Below, one piece after another: positions 34,793 to 47,631 of a stretch of 64,000 nucleotides of DNA (the stretch's first letter is position 1; the number at the start of each line of letters is the position of its first letter). The stretch comes from Lasioglossum baleicum (taxonomy: Eukaryota > Arthropoda > Insecta > Hymenoptera > Halictidae). The translations under genes were made by a program, and so were the position numbers. The notes beneath the pieces are model-generated. The model was not told the DNA's origin. It saw nothing but the letters and a program-made list of their open reading frames with translations, and made no database searches. The stretch is taken from the NCBI RefSeq assembly GCF_051020765.1, contig NW_027469214.1:62001-126000 (forward strand), given 5' to 3'.

Positions 34793-36111
34793 GCTAGTCG
34801 AGTAAAAACACGTGCGAGGTTTTGTGGGATGCGCATGCGCAGGTTTTGTGGGATGCGCATGCGCAGGTTTTTTGGGATGCGCATGGCTAGTCGAGCAAAA
34901 TCACGTGCGAGAGGATGCATCCCGCAGGCTAGTCGAGTAAAACCACGTGCGAGAGGGTACATCCCGCAGGCTAGTCGAGTAAAAACACGTGCGAGAGGAT
35001 GCATCCCGCAGGCTAGTCGAGTAAAAACACGTGCGAGGTTTTGTGGGATGCGCATGCGCAGGTTTTGTGGGACGCGCATGCGCAGGTTTTTTGGGATGCG
35101 CATGGCTAGTCGAGCAAAATCACGTGCGAGAGGATGCATCCCGCAGGGTAGTCGAGTAAAAACACGTGCGAGAGGATGCATCCCGCAGGCTAGTCGAGTA
35201 ATAACACGTGCGAGAGGATGCATCCCGCAGGCTAGTCGAGCAAAAACACGTGCGAGAGGATGCATCCCGCAGGCTAGTCGAGCAAAAACACGTGCGAGAG
35301 GATGCATCCCGCAGGCTAGTCGAGCACAAACACCTGCGAGGTTTTGTGGGAATCGCATGCGCAGGTTTTGTGGGATGCGCATGCGCAGGTTTTTTGGGAT
35401 GCGCATGGCTAGTCGAGCAAAAACACGTGCGAGAGGATGCATCCCGCAGGCTAGTCGAGTAAAAACACGTGCGAGAGGATGCATCCCGCAGGCTAGTCGA
35501 GTAAAAACACGTGCGAGGTTTTGTGGGATGCGCATGCGCAGGTTTTGTGGGATGCGCATGCGCAGGTTTTTTGGGATGCGCATGCGCAGGTTTTTTGGGA
35601 TGCGCATGCCTAGTCGAGCAAAAACACGTGCGAGAGGATGCATCCCGCAGGCTAGTCGAGTAAAAACACGTGCGAGAGGATGCATCCCGCAGGCTAGTCG
35701 AGTAAAAACACGTGCGAGAAGATGCATCCCGCAGGCTAGTCGAGTAAAAACACGTGCGAGAGGATGCGTCCCGCAGGCTAGTCGAGCAAAAACACGTGCG
35801 AGAGGATGCATCCCGCAGGCTAGTCGAGCAAAAACACGTGCGAGAGGATGCATCCCGCAGGCTAGTCGAGCAAAAACACGTGCGAGAGGATGTATCCCGC
35901 AGGCTAGTCGAGTAAAAACGCGTGCGGGAGGATGCATCCCGCAGGCTAGTCGAGTAAAAACACGTGCGAGAGGATGCATCCCGCAGGCTAGTCGAGCAAA
36001 AACACGTGCGAGAGGATGCATCCCGCAGGCTAGTCGAGTAAAAACACGTGGAGAGGATGAATCCCGAAGGCTAGTCGAGTAAAAACACGTGCGAGAGGAT
36101 GCATCCCGCAG
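34793..36111 (+). repeat. Cassette 23 (1,319 bp)
   Basis: Same module order as cassette 29 (45,107; 1,320 bp). The one-base length difference is a deletion near 36,050, where GTGCGAGAGG reads GTGGAGAGG just before the end monomer. Other alleles are GAGGGTACATCC near 34,957, GTAATAACACG near 35,199, CACCTG/GGAATCGC near 35,331, GAGAAGATGC near 35,757 (private) and AACGCGTGCGGG near 35,918. Confidence 0.87.
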
Positions 36112-37867
36112 GCTAGTCGAGTAAACACGTGCGAGGTTTTGTGGGATACGCATGCGCAGGTTTTGTGGGATGCGCATGCGCAGGTTTTTTGGGATGCGCA
36201 TGGCTAGTCGAGCAAAATCACGTGCGAGAGGATGCATCCCGCAGGCTAGTCGAGTAAAACCACGTGCGAGAGGATACATCCCGCAGGCTAGTCGAGTAAA
36301 AACACGTGCGAGAGGATGCATCCCGCAGGCTAGTCGAGTAAAAACACGTGCGAGGTTTTGTGGGATGCGCATGCGCAGGTTTTGTGGGACGCGCATGCGC
36401 AGGTTTTTTGGGATGCGCATGGCTAGTCGAGCAAAATCACGTGCGAGAGGATGCATCCCGCAGGGTAGTCGAGTAAAAACACGTGCGAGAGGATGCATCC
36501 CGCAGGCTAGTCGAGCAAAAACACGTGCGAGAGGATGCATCCCGCAGGCTAGTCGAGTAAAAACACGTGCGAGAGGATGCATCCCGCAGGCTAGTCGAGT
36601 AAAAACACGTGCGAGGTTTTGTGGGATGCGCATGCGCAGGTTTTGTGGGACGCGCATGCGCAGGTTTTTTGGGATGCGCATGGCTAGTCGAGCAAAATCA
36701 CGTGCGAGAGGATGCATCCCGCAGGCTAGTCGAGTAAAAACACGTGCGAGAGGATGCATCCCGCAGGCTAGTCGAGTAAAAACACGTGCGAGGTTTTGTG
36801 GGATGCGCATGCGCAGGTTTTGTGGGACGCGCATGCGCAGGTTTTTTGGGATGCGCATGGCTAGTCGAGCAAAATCACGTGCGAGAGGATGCATCCCGCA
36901 GGGTAGTCGAGTAAAAACACGTGCGAGAGGATGCATCCCGCAGGCTAGTCGAGTAATAACACGTGCGAGAGGATGCATCCCGCAGGCTAGTCGAGCAAAA
37001 ACACGTGCGAGAGGATGCATCCCGCAGGCTAGTCGAGCAAAAACACGTGCGAGAGGATGCATCCCGCAGGCTAGTCGAGCACAAACACCTGCGAGGTTTT
37101 GTGGGAATCGCATGCGCAGGTTTTGTGGGATGCGCATGCGCAGGTTTTTTGGGATGCGCATGGCTAGTCGAGCAAAAACACGTGCGAGAGGATGCATCCC
37201 GCAGGCTAGTCGAGTAAAAACACTTGCGAGAGGATACATCCCGCAGGCTAGTCGAGTAAAAACACGTGCGAGGTTTTGTGGGATGCGCATGCGCAGGTTT
37301 TGTGGGGTGCGCATGCGCAGGTTTTTTGGGATGCGCATGCGCAGGTTTTTTGGGATGCGCATGCCTAGTCGAGCAAAAACACGTGCGAGAGGATGCATCC
37401 CGCAGGCTAGTCGAGTAAAAACACGTGCGAGAGGATGCATCCCGCAGGCTAGTCGAGTAAAAACACGTGCGAGAGGATGCATCCCGCAGGCAAGTCGAGT
37501 AAAAACACGTGCGAGAGGATGCGTCCCGCAGGCTAGTCGAGCAAAAACACGTGCGAGAGGATGCATCCCGCAGGCTAGTCGAGCAAAAACACGTGCGAGA
37601 GGATGCATCCCGCAGGCTAGTCGAGCAAAAACACGTGCGAGAGGATGTATCCCGCAGGCTAGTCGAGTAAAAACACGTGCGGGAGGATGCATCCCGCAGG
37701 CTAGTCGAGTAAAAACACGTGCGAGAGGATGCATCCCGCAGGCTAGTCGAGCAAAAACACGTGCGAGAGGATGCATCCCGCAGGCTAGTCGAGTAAAAAC
37801 ACGTGCGAGAGGGTGAATCCCGAAGGCTAGTCGAGTAAAAACACGTGCGAGAGGATGCATCCCGCAG
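36112..37867 (+). repeat. Cassette 24 (1,756 bp)
   Basis: Same length and order as cassette 26. It has three consecutive B clusters with the GGACGCGC variant (near 36,384, 36,648 and 36,822). Private alleles are GGATACGCATG near 36,145, CACTTGCG near 37,221, GGGTGCGC near 37,304 (shared with cassette 32) and GGCAAGTCGAG near 37,490. The end monomer reads GAGGGTGAATCC near 37,812, as in cassette 26. Confidence 0.87.
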
Positions 37868-39715
37868 GCTAGTCGAGTAAACACGTGCGAGGTTTTGTGG
37901 GATGCGCATGCGCAGGTTTTTTGGGATGCGCATGGCTAGTCGAGCAAAATCACGTGCGAGAGGATGCATCCCGCAGGCTAGTCGAGTAAAACCACGTGCG
38001 AGAGGATACATCCCGCAGGCTAGTCGAGTAAAAACACGTGCGAGAGGATGCATCCCGCAGGCTAGTCGAGTAAAAAGACGTGCGAGAGGATGCATCCCGC
38101 AGGCTAGTCGAGTAAAAACACGTGCGAGGTTTTGTGGGATGCGCATGCGCAGGTTTTGTGGGATGCGCATGCGCAGGATTTTTGGGATGCGCATGGCTAG
38201 TCGAGCAAAAACACGTGCGAGAGGATGCATCCCGCAGGCTAGTCGAGCAAAAACACGTGCGAGAGGATGCATCCCGCAGGCTAGTCGAGTAAAAACACGT
38301 GCGAGGTTTTGTGGGATGCGCATGCGCAGGTTTTTGGGATGCGCATGCGCAGGTTTTTTGGGATGCGCATGCGCAGGTTTTTTGGGATGCGCATGGCTAG
38401 TCGAGGAAAAACACGTGCGAGGTTTTGTGGGATGCGCATGCGCAGGTTTTGTGGGATGCGCATGCGCAGGTTTTTTGGGATGCGCATGGCTAGTCGAGCA
38501 AAATCACGTGCGAGAGGATGCATCCCGCAGGCTAGTCGAGTAAAACCACGTGCGAGAGGGTACATCCCGCAGGCTAGTCGAGTAAAAACACGTGCGAGAG
38601 GATGCATCCCGCAGGCTAGTCGAGTAAAAACACGTGCGAGGTTTTGTGGGATGCGCATGCGCAGGTTTTGTGGGACGCGCATGCGCAGGTTTTTTGGGAT
38701 GCGCATGGCTAGTCGAGCAAAATCACGTGCGAGAGGATGCATCCCGCAGGGTAGTCGAGTAAAAACACGTGCGAGAGGATGCATCCCGCAGGCTAGTCGA
38801 GTAATAACACGTGCGAGAGGATGCATCCCGCAGGCTAGTCGAGCAAAAACACGTGCGAGAGGATGCATCCCGCAGGCTAGTCGAGCAAAAACACGTGCGA
38901 GAGGATGCATCCCGCAGGCTAGTCGAGCACAAACACCTGCGAGGTTTTGTGGGAATCGCATGCGCAGGTTTTGTGGGATGCGCATGCGCAGGTTTTTTGG
39001 GATGCGCATGGCTAGTCGAGCAAAAACACGTGCGAGAGGATGCATCCCGCAGGCTAGTCGAGTAAAAACACGTGCGAGAGGATGCATCCCGCAGGCTAGT
39101 CGAGTAAAAACACGTGCGAGGTTTTGTGGGATGCGCATGCGCAGGTTTTGTGGGATGCGCATGCGCAGGTTTTTTGGGATGCGCATGCGCAGGTTTTTTG
39201 GGATGCGCATGCCTAGTCGAGCAAAAACACGTGCGAGAGGATGCATCCCGCAGGCTAGTCGAGTAAAAACACGTGCGAGAGGATGCATCCCGCAGGCTAG
39301 TCGAGTAAAAACACGTGCGAGAGGATGCATCCCGCAGGCTAGTCGAGTAAAAACACGTGCGAGAGGATGCGTCCCGCAGGCTAGTCGAGCAAAAACACGT
39401 GCGAGAGGATGCATCCCGCAGGCTAGTCGAGCAAAAACACGTGCGAGAGGATGCATCCCGCAGGCTAGTCGAGCAAAAACACGTGCGAGAGGATGTATCC
39501 CGCAGGCTAGTCGAGTAAAAACGCGTGCGGGAGGATGCATCCCGCAGGCTAGTCGAGTAAAAACACGTGCGAGAGGATGCATCCCGCAGGCTAGTCGAGC
39601 AAAAACACGTGCGAGAGGATGCATCCCGCAGGCTAGTCGAGTAAAAACACGTGCGAGAGGATGAATCCCGAAGGCTAGTCGAGTAAAAACACGTGCGAGA
39701 GGATGCATCCCGCAG
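37868..39715 (+). repeat. Cassette 25 (1,848 bp), with an abrupt internal join
   Basis: After GTAAAAAGACG near 38,068 and a five-T B near 38,331, the GAGGAAAAAC monomer near 38,402 is itself truncated and runs straight into a new B cluster at about 38,420. In other cassettes that monomer begins a long A run. The second half is a cassette-23-like body (GAGGGTACATCC, GTAATAACACG near 38,803, GGAATCGC near 38,952). This is a clear recombination junction. Confidence 0.86.
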
Positions 39716-41471
39716 GCTAGTCGAGTAAACACGTGCGAGGTTTTGTGGGATGCGCATGCGCAGGTTTTGTGGGATGCGCATGCGCAGGTTTTTTGGGATG
39801 CGCATGGCTAGTCGAGCAAAATCACGTGCGAGAGGATGCATCCCGCAGGCTAGTCGAGTAAAACCACGTGCGAGAGGATACATCCCGCAGGCTAGTCGAG
39901 TAAAAACACGTGCGAGAGGATGCATCCCGCAGGCTAGTCGAGTAAAAACACGTGCGAGGTTTTGTGGGATGCGCATGCGCAGGTTTTGTGGGACGCGCAT
40001 GCGCAGGTTTTTTGGGATGCGCATGGCTAGTCGAGCAAAATCACGTGCGAGAGGATGCATCCCGCAGGGTAGTCGAGTAAAAACACGTGCGAGAGGATGC
40101 ATCCCGCAGGCTAGTCGAGCAAAAACACGTGCGAGAGGATGCATCCCGCAGGCTAGTCGAGTAAAAACACGTGCGAGAGGATGCATCCCGCAGGCTAGTC
40201 GAGTAAAAACACGTGCGAGGTTTTGTGGGATGCGCATGCGCAGGTTTTGTGGGACGCGCATGCGCAGGTTTTTTGGGATGCGCATGGCTAGTCGAGCAAA
40301 ATCACGTGCGAGAGGATGCATCCCGCAGGCTAGTCGAGTAAAAACACGTGCGAGAGGATGCATCCCGCAGGCTAGTCGAGTAAAAACACGTGCGAGGTTT
40401 TGTGGGATGCGCATGCGCAGGTTTTGTGGGACGCGCATGCGCAGGTTTTTTGGGATGCGCATGGCTAGTCGAGCAAAATCACGTGCGAGAGGATGCATCC
40501 CGCAGGGTAGTCGAGTAAAAACACGTGCGAGAGGATGCATCCCGCAGGCTAGTCGAGTAATAACACGTGCGAGAGGATGCATCCCGCAGGCTAGTCGAGC
40601 AAAAACACGTGCGAGAGGATGCATCCCGCAGGCTAGTCGAGCAAAAACACGTGCGAGAGGATGCATCCCGCAGGCTAGTCGAGCACAAACACCTGCGAGG
40701 TTTTGTGGGAATCGCATGCGCAGGTTTTGTGGGATGCGCATGCGCAGGTTTTTTGGGATGCGCATGGCTAGTCGAGCAAAAACACGTGCGAGAGGATGCA
40801 TCTCGCAGGCTAGTCGAGTAAAAACACGTGCGAGAGGATGCATCCCGCAGGCTAGTCGAGTAAAAACACGTGCGAGGTTTTGTGGGATGCGCATGCGCAG
40901 GTTTAGTGGGATGCGCATGCGCAGGTTTTTTGGGATGCGCATGCGCAGGTTTTTTGGGATGCGCATGCCTAGTCGAGCAAAAACACGTGCGAGAGGATGC
41001 ATCCCGCAGGCTAGTCGAGTAAAAACACGTGCGAGAGGATGCATCCCGCAGGCTAGTCGAGTAAAAACACGTGCGAGAGGATGCATCCCGCAGGCTAGTC
41101 GAGTAAAAACACGTGCGAGAGGATGCGTCCCGCAGGCTAGTCGAGCAAAAACACGTGCGAGAGGATGCATCCCGCAGGCTAGTCGAGCAAAAACACGTGC
41201 GAGAGGATGCATCCCGCAGGCTAGTCGAGCAAAAACACGTGCGAGAGGATGTATCCCGCAGGCTAGTCGAGTAAAAACACGTGCGGGAGGATGCATCCCG
41301 CAGGCTAGTCGAGTAAAAACACGTGCGAGAGGATGCATCCCGCAGGCTAGTCGAGCAAAAACACGTGCGAGAGGATGCATCCCGCAGGCTAGTCGAGTAA
41401 AAACACGTGCGAGAGGGTGAATCCCGAAGGCTAGTCGAGTAAAAACACGTGCGAGAGGATGCATCCCGCAG
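39716..41471 (+). repeat. Cassette 26 (1,756 bp), copy of cassette 24
   Basis: Module order as in cassette 24 with GTAATAACACG near 40,559 and CACCTG/GGAATCGC near 40,690. Private changes are CATCTCGCAGG near 40,800 and GGTTTAGTGGG near 40,902. It lacks the CACTTGCG and GGGTGCGC of cassette 24 but shares GAGGGTGAATCC near 41,414. Confidence 0.87.
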
Positions 41472-42395
41472 GCTAGTCGAGTAAACACGTGCGAGGTTTT
41501 GTGGGATGCGCATGCGCAGGTTTTTTGGGATGCGCATGGCTAGTCGAGCAAAATCACGTGCGAGAGGATGCATCCCGCAGGCTAGTCGAGTAAAACCACG
41601 TGCGAGAGGATACATCCCGCAGGCTAGTCGAGTAAAAACACGTGCGAGAGGATGCATCCCGCAGGCTAGTCGAGTAAAAACACGTGCGAGAGGATGCATC
41701 CCGCAGGCTAGTCGAGCAAAAACACGTGCGAGAGGATGCATCCCGCAGGCTAGTCGAGTAAAAACACGTGCGAGAGGATGCATCCCGCAGGCTAGTCGAG
41801 TAAAAACACGTGCGAGGTTTTGTGGGATGCGCATGCGCAGGTTTTGTGGGATGCGCATGCGCAGGTTTTTTGGGATGCGCATGGCTAGTCGAGCAAAAAC
41901 ACGTGCGAGAGGATGCATCCCGCAGGGTAGTCGAGTAGAAACACGTGCGAGAGGATGCATCCCGCAGGCTAGTCGAGTAAAAACACGTGCGAGAGGATGC
42001 ATCCCGCAGGCTAGTCGAGAAAAACACGTGCGAGAGGATGCATCCCGCAGGCTAGTCGAGTAAAAACACGTGCGAGGTTTTGTGGGATGCGCATGCGCAG
42101 GTTTTGTGGGATGCGCATGCGCAGGTTTTTTGGGATGCGCATGGCTAGTCGAGCAAAAACACGTGCGAGAGGATGTATCCCGCAGGCTAGTCGAGTAAAA
42201 ACACGTGCGGGAGGATGCATCCCGCAGGCTAGTCGAGTAAAAACACGTGCGAGAGGATGCATCCCGCAGGCTAGTCGAGCAAAAACACGTGCGAGAGGAT
42301 GCATCCCGCAGGCTAGTCGAGTAAAAACACGTGCGAGAGGATGAATCCCGAAGGCTAGTCGAGTAAAAACACGTGCGAGAGGATGCATCCCGCAG
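41472..42395 (+). repeat. Cassette 27 (924 bp)
   Basis: One of the shortest. The usual GGACGCGC cluster is absent, and seven A monomers follow the first B cluster without a break. A one-base deletion in GAGTAAAAAC gives GAGAAAAACACG near 42,020 and shifts frame. The last block begins with GATGTATCC near 42,176, as in cassettes 22, 28 and 33. Confidence 0.86.
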
Positions 42396-45106
42396 GCTAG
42401 TCGAGTAAAAACACGTGCGAGGTTTTGTGGGATGCGCATGCGCAGGTTTTGTGGGATGCGCATGCGCAGGTTTTTTGGGATGCGCATGGCTAGTCGAGCA
42501 AAATCACGTGCGAGAGGATGCATCCCGCAGGCTAGTCGAGTAAAACCACGTGCGAGAGGGTACATACCGCAGGCTAGTCGAGTAAAAACACGTGCGAGAG
42601 GATGCATCCCGCAGGCTAGTCGAGTAAAAACACGTGCGAGGTTTTGTGGGATGCGCATGCGCAGGTTTTGTGGGACGCGCATGCGCAGGTTTTTTGGGAT
42701 GCGCATGGCTAGTCGAGCAAAATCACGTGCGAGAGGATGCATCCCGCAGGGTAGTCGAGTAAAAACACGTGCGAGAGGATGCATCCCGCAGGCTAGTCGA
42801 GTAATAACACGTGCGAGAGGATGCATCCCGCAGGCTAGTCGAGCAAAAACACGTGCGAGAGGATGCATCCCGCAGGCTAGTCGAGCAAAAACACGTGCGA
42901 GAGGATGCATCTCGCAGGCTAGTCGAGCACAAACACCTGCGAGGTTTTGTGGGAATCGCATGCGCAGGTTTTGTGGGATGCGCATGGCTAGTCGAGCAAA
43001 AACACGTGCGAGAGGATGCATCCCGCAGGGTAGTCGAGTAGAAACACGTGCGAGAGGATGCATCCCGCAGGCTAGTCGAGCAAAAACACGTGCGAGAGGA
43101 TGCATCCCGCAGGCTAGTCGAGTAAAAACACGTGCGAGAGGATGCATCCCGCAGGCTAGTCGAGTAAAAACACGTGCGAGGTTTTGTGGGATGCGCATGC
43201 GCAGTTTTTGTGGGATGCGCATGCGCAGGTTTTTTGGGATGCGCATGGCTAGTCGAGCAAAAACACGTGCGAGAGGATGCATCCCGCAGGGTAGTCGAGT
43301 AAAAACACGTGCGAGAGGATGCATCCCGCAGGCTAGTCGAGTAAAAACACGTGCGAGAGGATGCATCCCGCAGGCTAGTCGAGTAAAAAGACGTGCGAGA
43401 GGATGCATCCCGCAGGCTAGTCGAGTAAAAACACGTGCGAGGTTTTGTGGGATGCGCATGCGCAGGTTTTGTGGGATGCGCATGCGCAGGATTTTTGGGA
43501 TGCGCATGGCTAGTCGAGCAAAAACACGTGCGAGAGGATGCATCCCGCAGGCTAGTCGAGCAAAAACACGTGCGAGAGGATGCATCCCGCAGGCTAGTCG
43601 AGTAAAAACACGTGCGAGGTTTTGTGGGATGCGCAGGTTTTGTGGGATGCGCATGCGCAGGTTTTTGGGATGCGCATGCGCAGGTTTTTTGGGATGCGCA
43701 TGCGCAGGTTTTTTGGGATGCGCATGGCTAGTCGAGGAAAAACACGTGCGAGAGGATGCATCCCGCAGGCTAGTCGAGTAAAAACACGTGCGAGAGGATG
43801 CATCCCGCAGGCTAGTCGAGTAAAAACACGTGCGAGAGGATGCGTCCCGCAGGCTAGTCGAGCAAAAACACGTGCGAGAGTATGCATCCCGCAGGCTAGT
43901 CGAGCAAAAACACGTGCGAGAGGATGCATCCCGCAGGCTAGTCGAGCAAAAACACGTGCGAGAGGATGTATCCCGCAGGCTAGTCGAGTAAAAACACGTG
44001 CGGGAGGATGCATCCCGCAGGCTAGTCGAGTAAAAACACGTGCGACAGGATGCATCCCGCAGGCTAGTCGAGCAAAAACACGTGCGAGAGGATGCATCCC
44101 GCAGGCTAGTCGAGTAAAAACACGTGCGAGGTTTTGTGGGATGCGCATGCGCAGGTTTTGTGGGACGCGCATGCGCAGGTTTTTTGGGATGCGCATGGCT
44201 AGTCGAGCAAAATCACGTGCGAGAGGATGCATCCCGCAGGGTAGTCGAGTAAAAACACGTGCGAGAGGATGCATCCCGCAGGCTAGTCGAGTAAAAACAC
44301 GTGCGAGAGGATGCATCCCGCAGGCTAGTCGAGTAAAAACACGTGCGAGGTTTTGTGGGATGCGCATGCGCAGGTTTTGTGGGACGCGCATGCGCAGGTT
44401 TTTTGGGATGCGCATGGCTAGTCGAGCAAAATCACGTGCGAGAGGATGCATCCCGCAGGCTAGTCGAGTAAAAACACGTGCGAGAGGATGCATCCCGCAG
44501 GCTAGTCGAGTAAAAACACGTGCGAGGTTTTGTGGGATGCGCATGCGCAGGTTTTGTGGGATGCGCATGCGCAGGTTTTTTGGGATGCGCATGGCTAGTC
44601 GAGCAAAAACACGTGCGAGAGGATGCATCCCGCAGGGTAGTCGAGTAGAAACACGTGCGAGAGGATGCATCCCGCAGGCTAGTCGAGTAAAAACACGTGC
44701 GAGAGGATGCATCCCGCAGGCTAGTCGAGTAAAAACACGTGCGAGAGGATGCATCCCGCAGGCTAGTCGAGTAAAAACACGTGCGAGGTTTTGTGGGATG
44801 CGCATGCGCAGGTTTTGTGGGATGCGCATGCGCAGGTTTTTTGGGATGCGCATGGCTAGTCGAGCAAAAACACGTGCGAGAGGATGTATCCCGCAGGCTA
44901 GTCGAGTAAAAACACGTGCGGGAGGATGCATCCCGCAGGCTAGTCGAGTAAAAACACGTGCGAGAGGATGCATCCCGCAGGCTAGTCGAGCAAAAACACG
45001 TGCGAGAGGATGCATCCCGCAGGCTAGTCGAGTAAAAACACGTGCGAGAGGATGAATCCCGAAGGCTAGTCGAGTAAAAACACGTGCGAGAGGATGCATC
45101 CCGCAG
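42396..45106 (+). repeat. Cassette 28 (2,711 bp), composite
   Basis: Starts with GAGGGTACATACCGC near 42,557. Carries GTAATAACACG near 42,802, CATCTCGCAGG near 42,909 and GGAATCGC near 42,954, then skips one B cluster. A private GCGCAGTTTTTGTGGG lies near 43,200. The five-T B near 43,661 opens the block with GAGAGTATGC near 43,878 and GCGACAGGATG near 44,043, the first appearance of the subfamily that marks the right third of the window. It ends like cassette 22. Confidence 0.85.
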
Positions 45107-46426
45107 GCTAGTCGAGTAAAAACACGTGCGAGGTTTTGTGGGATGCGCATGCGCAGGTTTTGTGGGATGCGCATGCGCAGGTTTTTTGGGATGCGCATGG
45201 CTAGTCGAGCAAAATCACGTGCGAGAGGATGCATCCCGCAGGCTAGTCGAGTAAAACCACGTGCGAGAGGGTACATACCGCAGGCTAGTCGAGTAAAAAC
45301 ACGTGCGAGAGGATGCATCCCGCAGGCTAGTCGAGTAAAAACACGTGCGAGGTTTTGTGGGATGCACATGCGCAGGTTTTGTGGGACGCGCATGCGCAGG
45401 TTTTTTGGGATGCGCATGGCTAGTCGAGCAAAATCACGTGCGAGAGGATGCATCCCGCAGGGTAGTCGAGTAAAAACACGTGCGAGAGGATGCATCCCGC
45501 AGGCTAGTCGAGTAATAACACGTGCGAGAGGATGCATCCCGCAGGCTAGTCGAGCAAAAACACGTGCGAGAGGATGCATCCCGCAGGCTAGTCGAGCAAA
45601 AACACGTGCGAGAGGATGCATCCCGCAGGCTAGTCGAGCACAAACACCTGCGAGGTTTTGTGGGAATCGCATGCGCAGGTTTTGTGGGATGCGCATGCGC
45701 AGGTTTTTTGGGATGCGCATGGCTAGTCGAGCAAAAACACGTGCGAGAGGATGCATCCCGCAGGCTAGTCGAGTAAAAACACGTGCGAGAGGATGCATCC
45801 CGCAGGCTAGTCGAGTAAAAACACGTGCGAGGTTTTGTGGGATGCGCATGCGCAGGTTTTGTGGGATGCGCATGCGCAGGTTTTTTGGGATGCGCATGCG
45901 CAGGTTTTTTGGGATGCGCATGCCTAGTCGAGCAAAAACACGTGCGAGAGGATGCATCCCGCAGGCTAGTCGAGTAAAAACACGTGCGAGAGGATGCATC
46001 CCGCAGGCTAGTCGAGTAAAAACACGTGCGAGAGGATGCATCCCGCAGGCTAGTCGAGTAAAAACACGTGCGAGAGGATGCGTCCCGCAGGCTAGTCGAG
46101 CAAAAACACGTGCGAGAGGATGCATCCCGCAGGCTAGTCGAGCAAAAACACGTGCGAGAGGATGCATCCCGCAGGCTAGTCGAGCAAAAACACGTGCGAG
46201 AGGATGTATCCCGCAGGCTAGTCGAGTAAAAACACGTGCGGGAGGATGCATCCCGCAGGCTAGTCGAGTAAAAACACGTGCGAGAGGATGCATCCCGCAG
46301 GCTAGTCGAGCAAAAACACGTGCGAGAGGATGCATCCCGCAGGCTAGTCGAGTAAAAACACGTGCGAGAGGATGAATCCCGAAGGCTAGTCGAGTAAAAA
46401 CACGTGCGAGAGGATGCATCCCGCAG
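45107..46426 (+). repeat. Cassette 29 (1,320 bp)
   Basis: Cassette 23 type without the one-base deletion. It has GAGGGTACATACCGC near 45,269 and a private GATGCACATGCGC near 45,362 that damages one NRF1-like site. GTAATAACACG lies near 45,512 and CACCTG/GGAATCGC near 45,645. Confidence 0.87.
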
Positions 46427-47631
46427 GCTAGTCGAGTAAACACGTGCGAGGTTTTGTGGGATGCGCATGCGCAGGTTTTGTGGGATGCGCATGCGCAGGT
46501 TTTTTGGGATGCGCATGGCTAGTCGAGCAAAATCACGTGCGAGAGGATGCATCCCGCAGGCTAGTCGAGTAAAACCACGTGCGAGAGGATACATCCCGCA
46601 GGCTAGTCGAGTAAAAACACGTGCGAGAGGATGCATCCCGCAGGCTAGTCGAGTAAAAACACGTGCGAGGTTTTGTGGGATGCGCATGCGCAGGTTTTGT
46701 GGGACGCGCATGCGCAGGTTTTTTGGGATGCGCATGGCTAGTCGAGCAAAATCACGTGCGAGAGGATGCATCCCGCAGGGTAGTCGAGTAAAAACACGTG
46801 CGAGAGGATGCATCCCGCAGGCTAGTCGAGCAAAAACACGTGCGAGAGGATGCATCCCGCAGGCTAGTCGAGTAAAAACACGTGCGAGAGGATGCATCCC
46901 GCAGGCTAGTCGAGTAAAAACACGTGCGAGGTTTTGTGGGATGCGCATGCGCAGGTTTTGTGGGATGCGCATGCGCAGGTTTTTTGGGATGCGCATGGCT
47001 AGTCGAGCAAAAACACGTGCGAGAGGATGCATCCCGCAGGGTAGTCGAGTAGAAACACGTGCGAGAGGATGCATCCCGCAGGCTAGTCGAGCAAAAACAC
47101 GTGCGAGAGGATGCATCCCGCAGGCTAGTCGAGTAAAAACACGTGCGAGAGGATGCATCCGCAGGCTAGTCGAGTAAAAACACGTGCGAGGTTTTGTGGG
47201 ATGCGCATGCGCAGGTTTTGTGGGATGCGCATGCGCAGGTTTTTTGGGATGCGCATGGCTAGTCGAGCAAAAACACGTGCGAGAGGATGCATCCCGCAGG
47301 GTAGTCGAGTAAAAACACGTGCGAGAGGATGCATCCCGCAGGCTAGTCGAGTAAAAACACGTGCGAGAGGATGCATCCCGCAGGCTAGTCGAGTAAAAAG
47401 ACGTGCGAGAGGATGCATCCCGCAGGCTAGTCGAGTAAAAACACGTGCGAGGGTTTGTGGGATGCGCATGCGCAGGTTTTGTGGGATGCGCATGCGCAGG
47501 ATTTTTGGGATGCGCATGGCTAGTCGAGCAAAAACACGTGCGAGAGGATGCATCCCGCAGGCTAGTCGAGCAAAAACACGTGCGAGAGGATGCATCCCGC
47601 AGGCTAGTCGAGTAAAAACACGTGCGAGGTT
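46427..47631 (+). repeat. Cassette 30a, first part of the 10.4-kb stretch without an end monomer
   Basis: Begins with an ordinary cassette start (2-bp deletion). It has GTAGAAACACG near 47,049, a private one-base deletion near 47,160 (CATCCGCAGG for CATCCCGCAGG), GTAAAAAGACG near 47,397 and GAGGGTTTGTGGG near 47,450. It ends where the B cluster holding the five-T unit begins. Confidence 0.82.
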
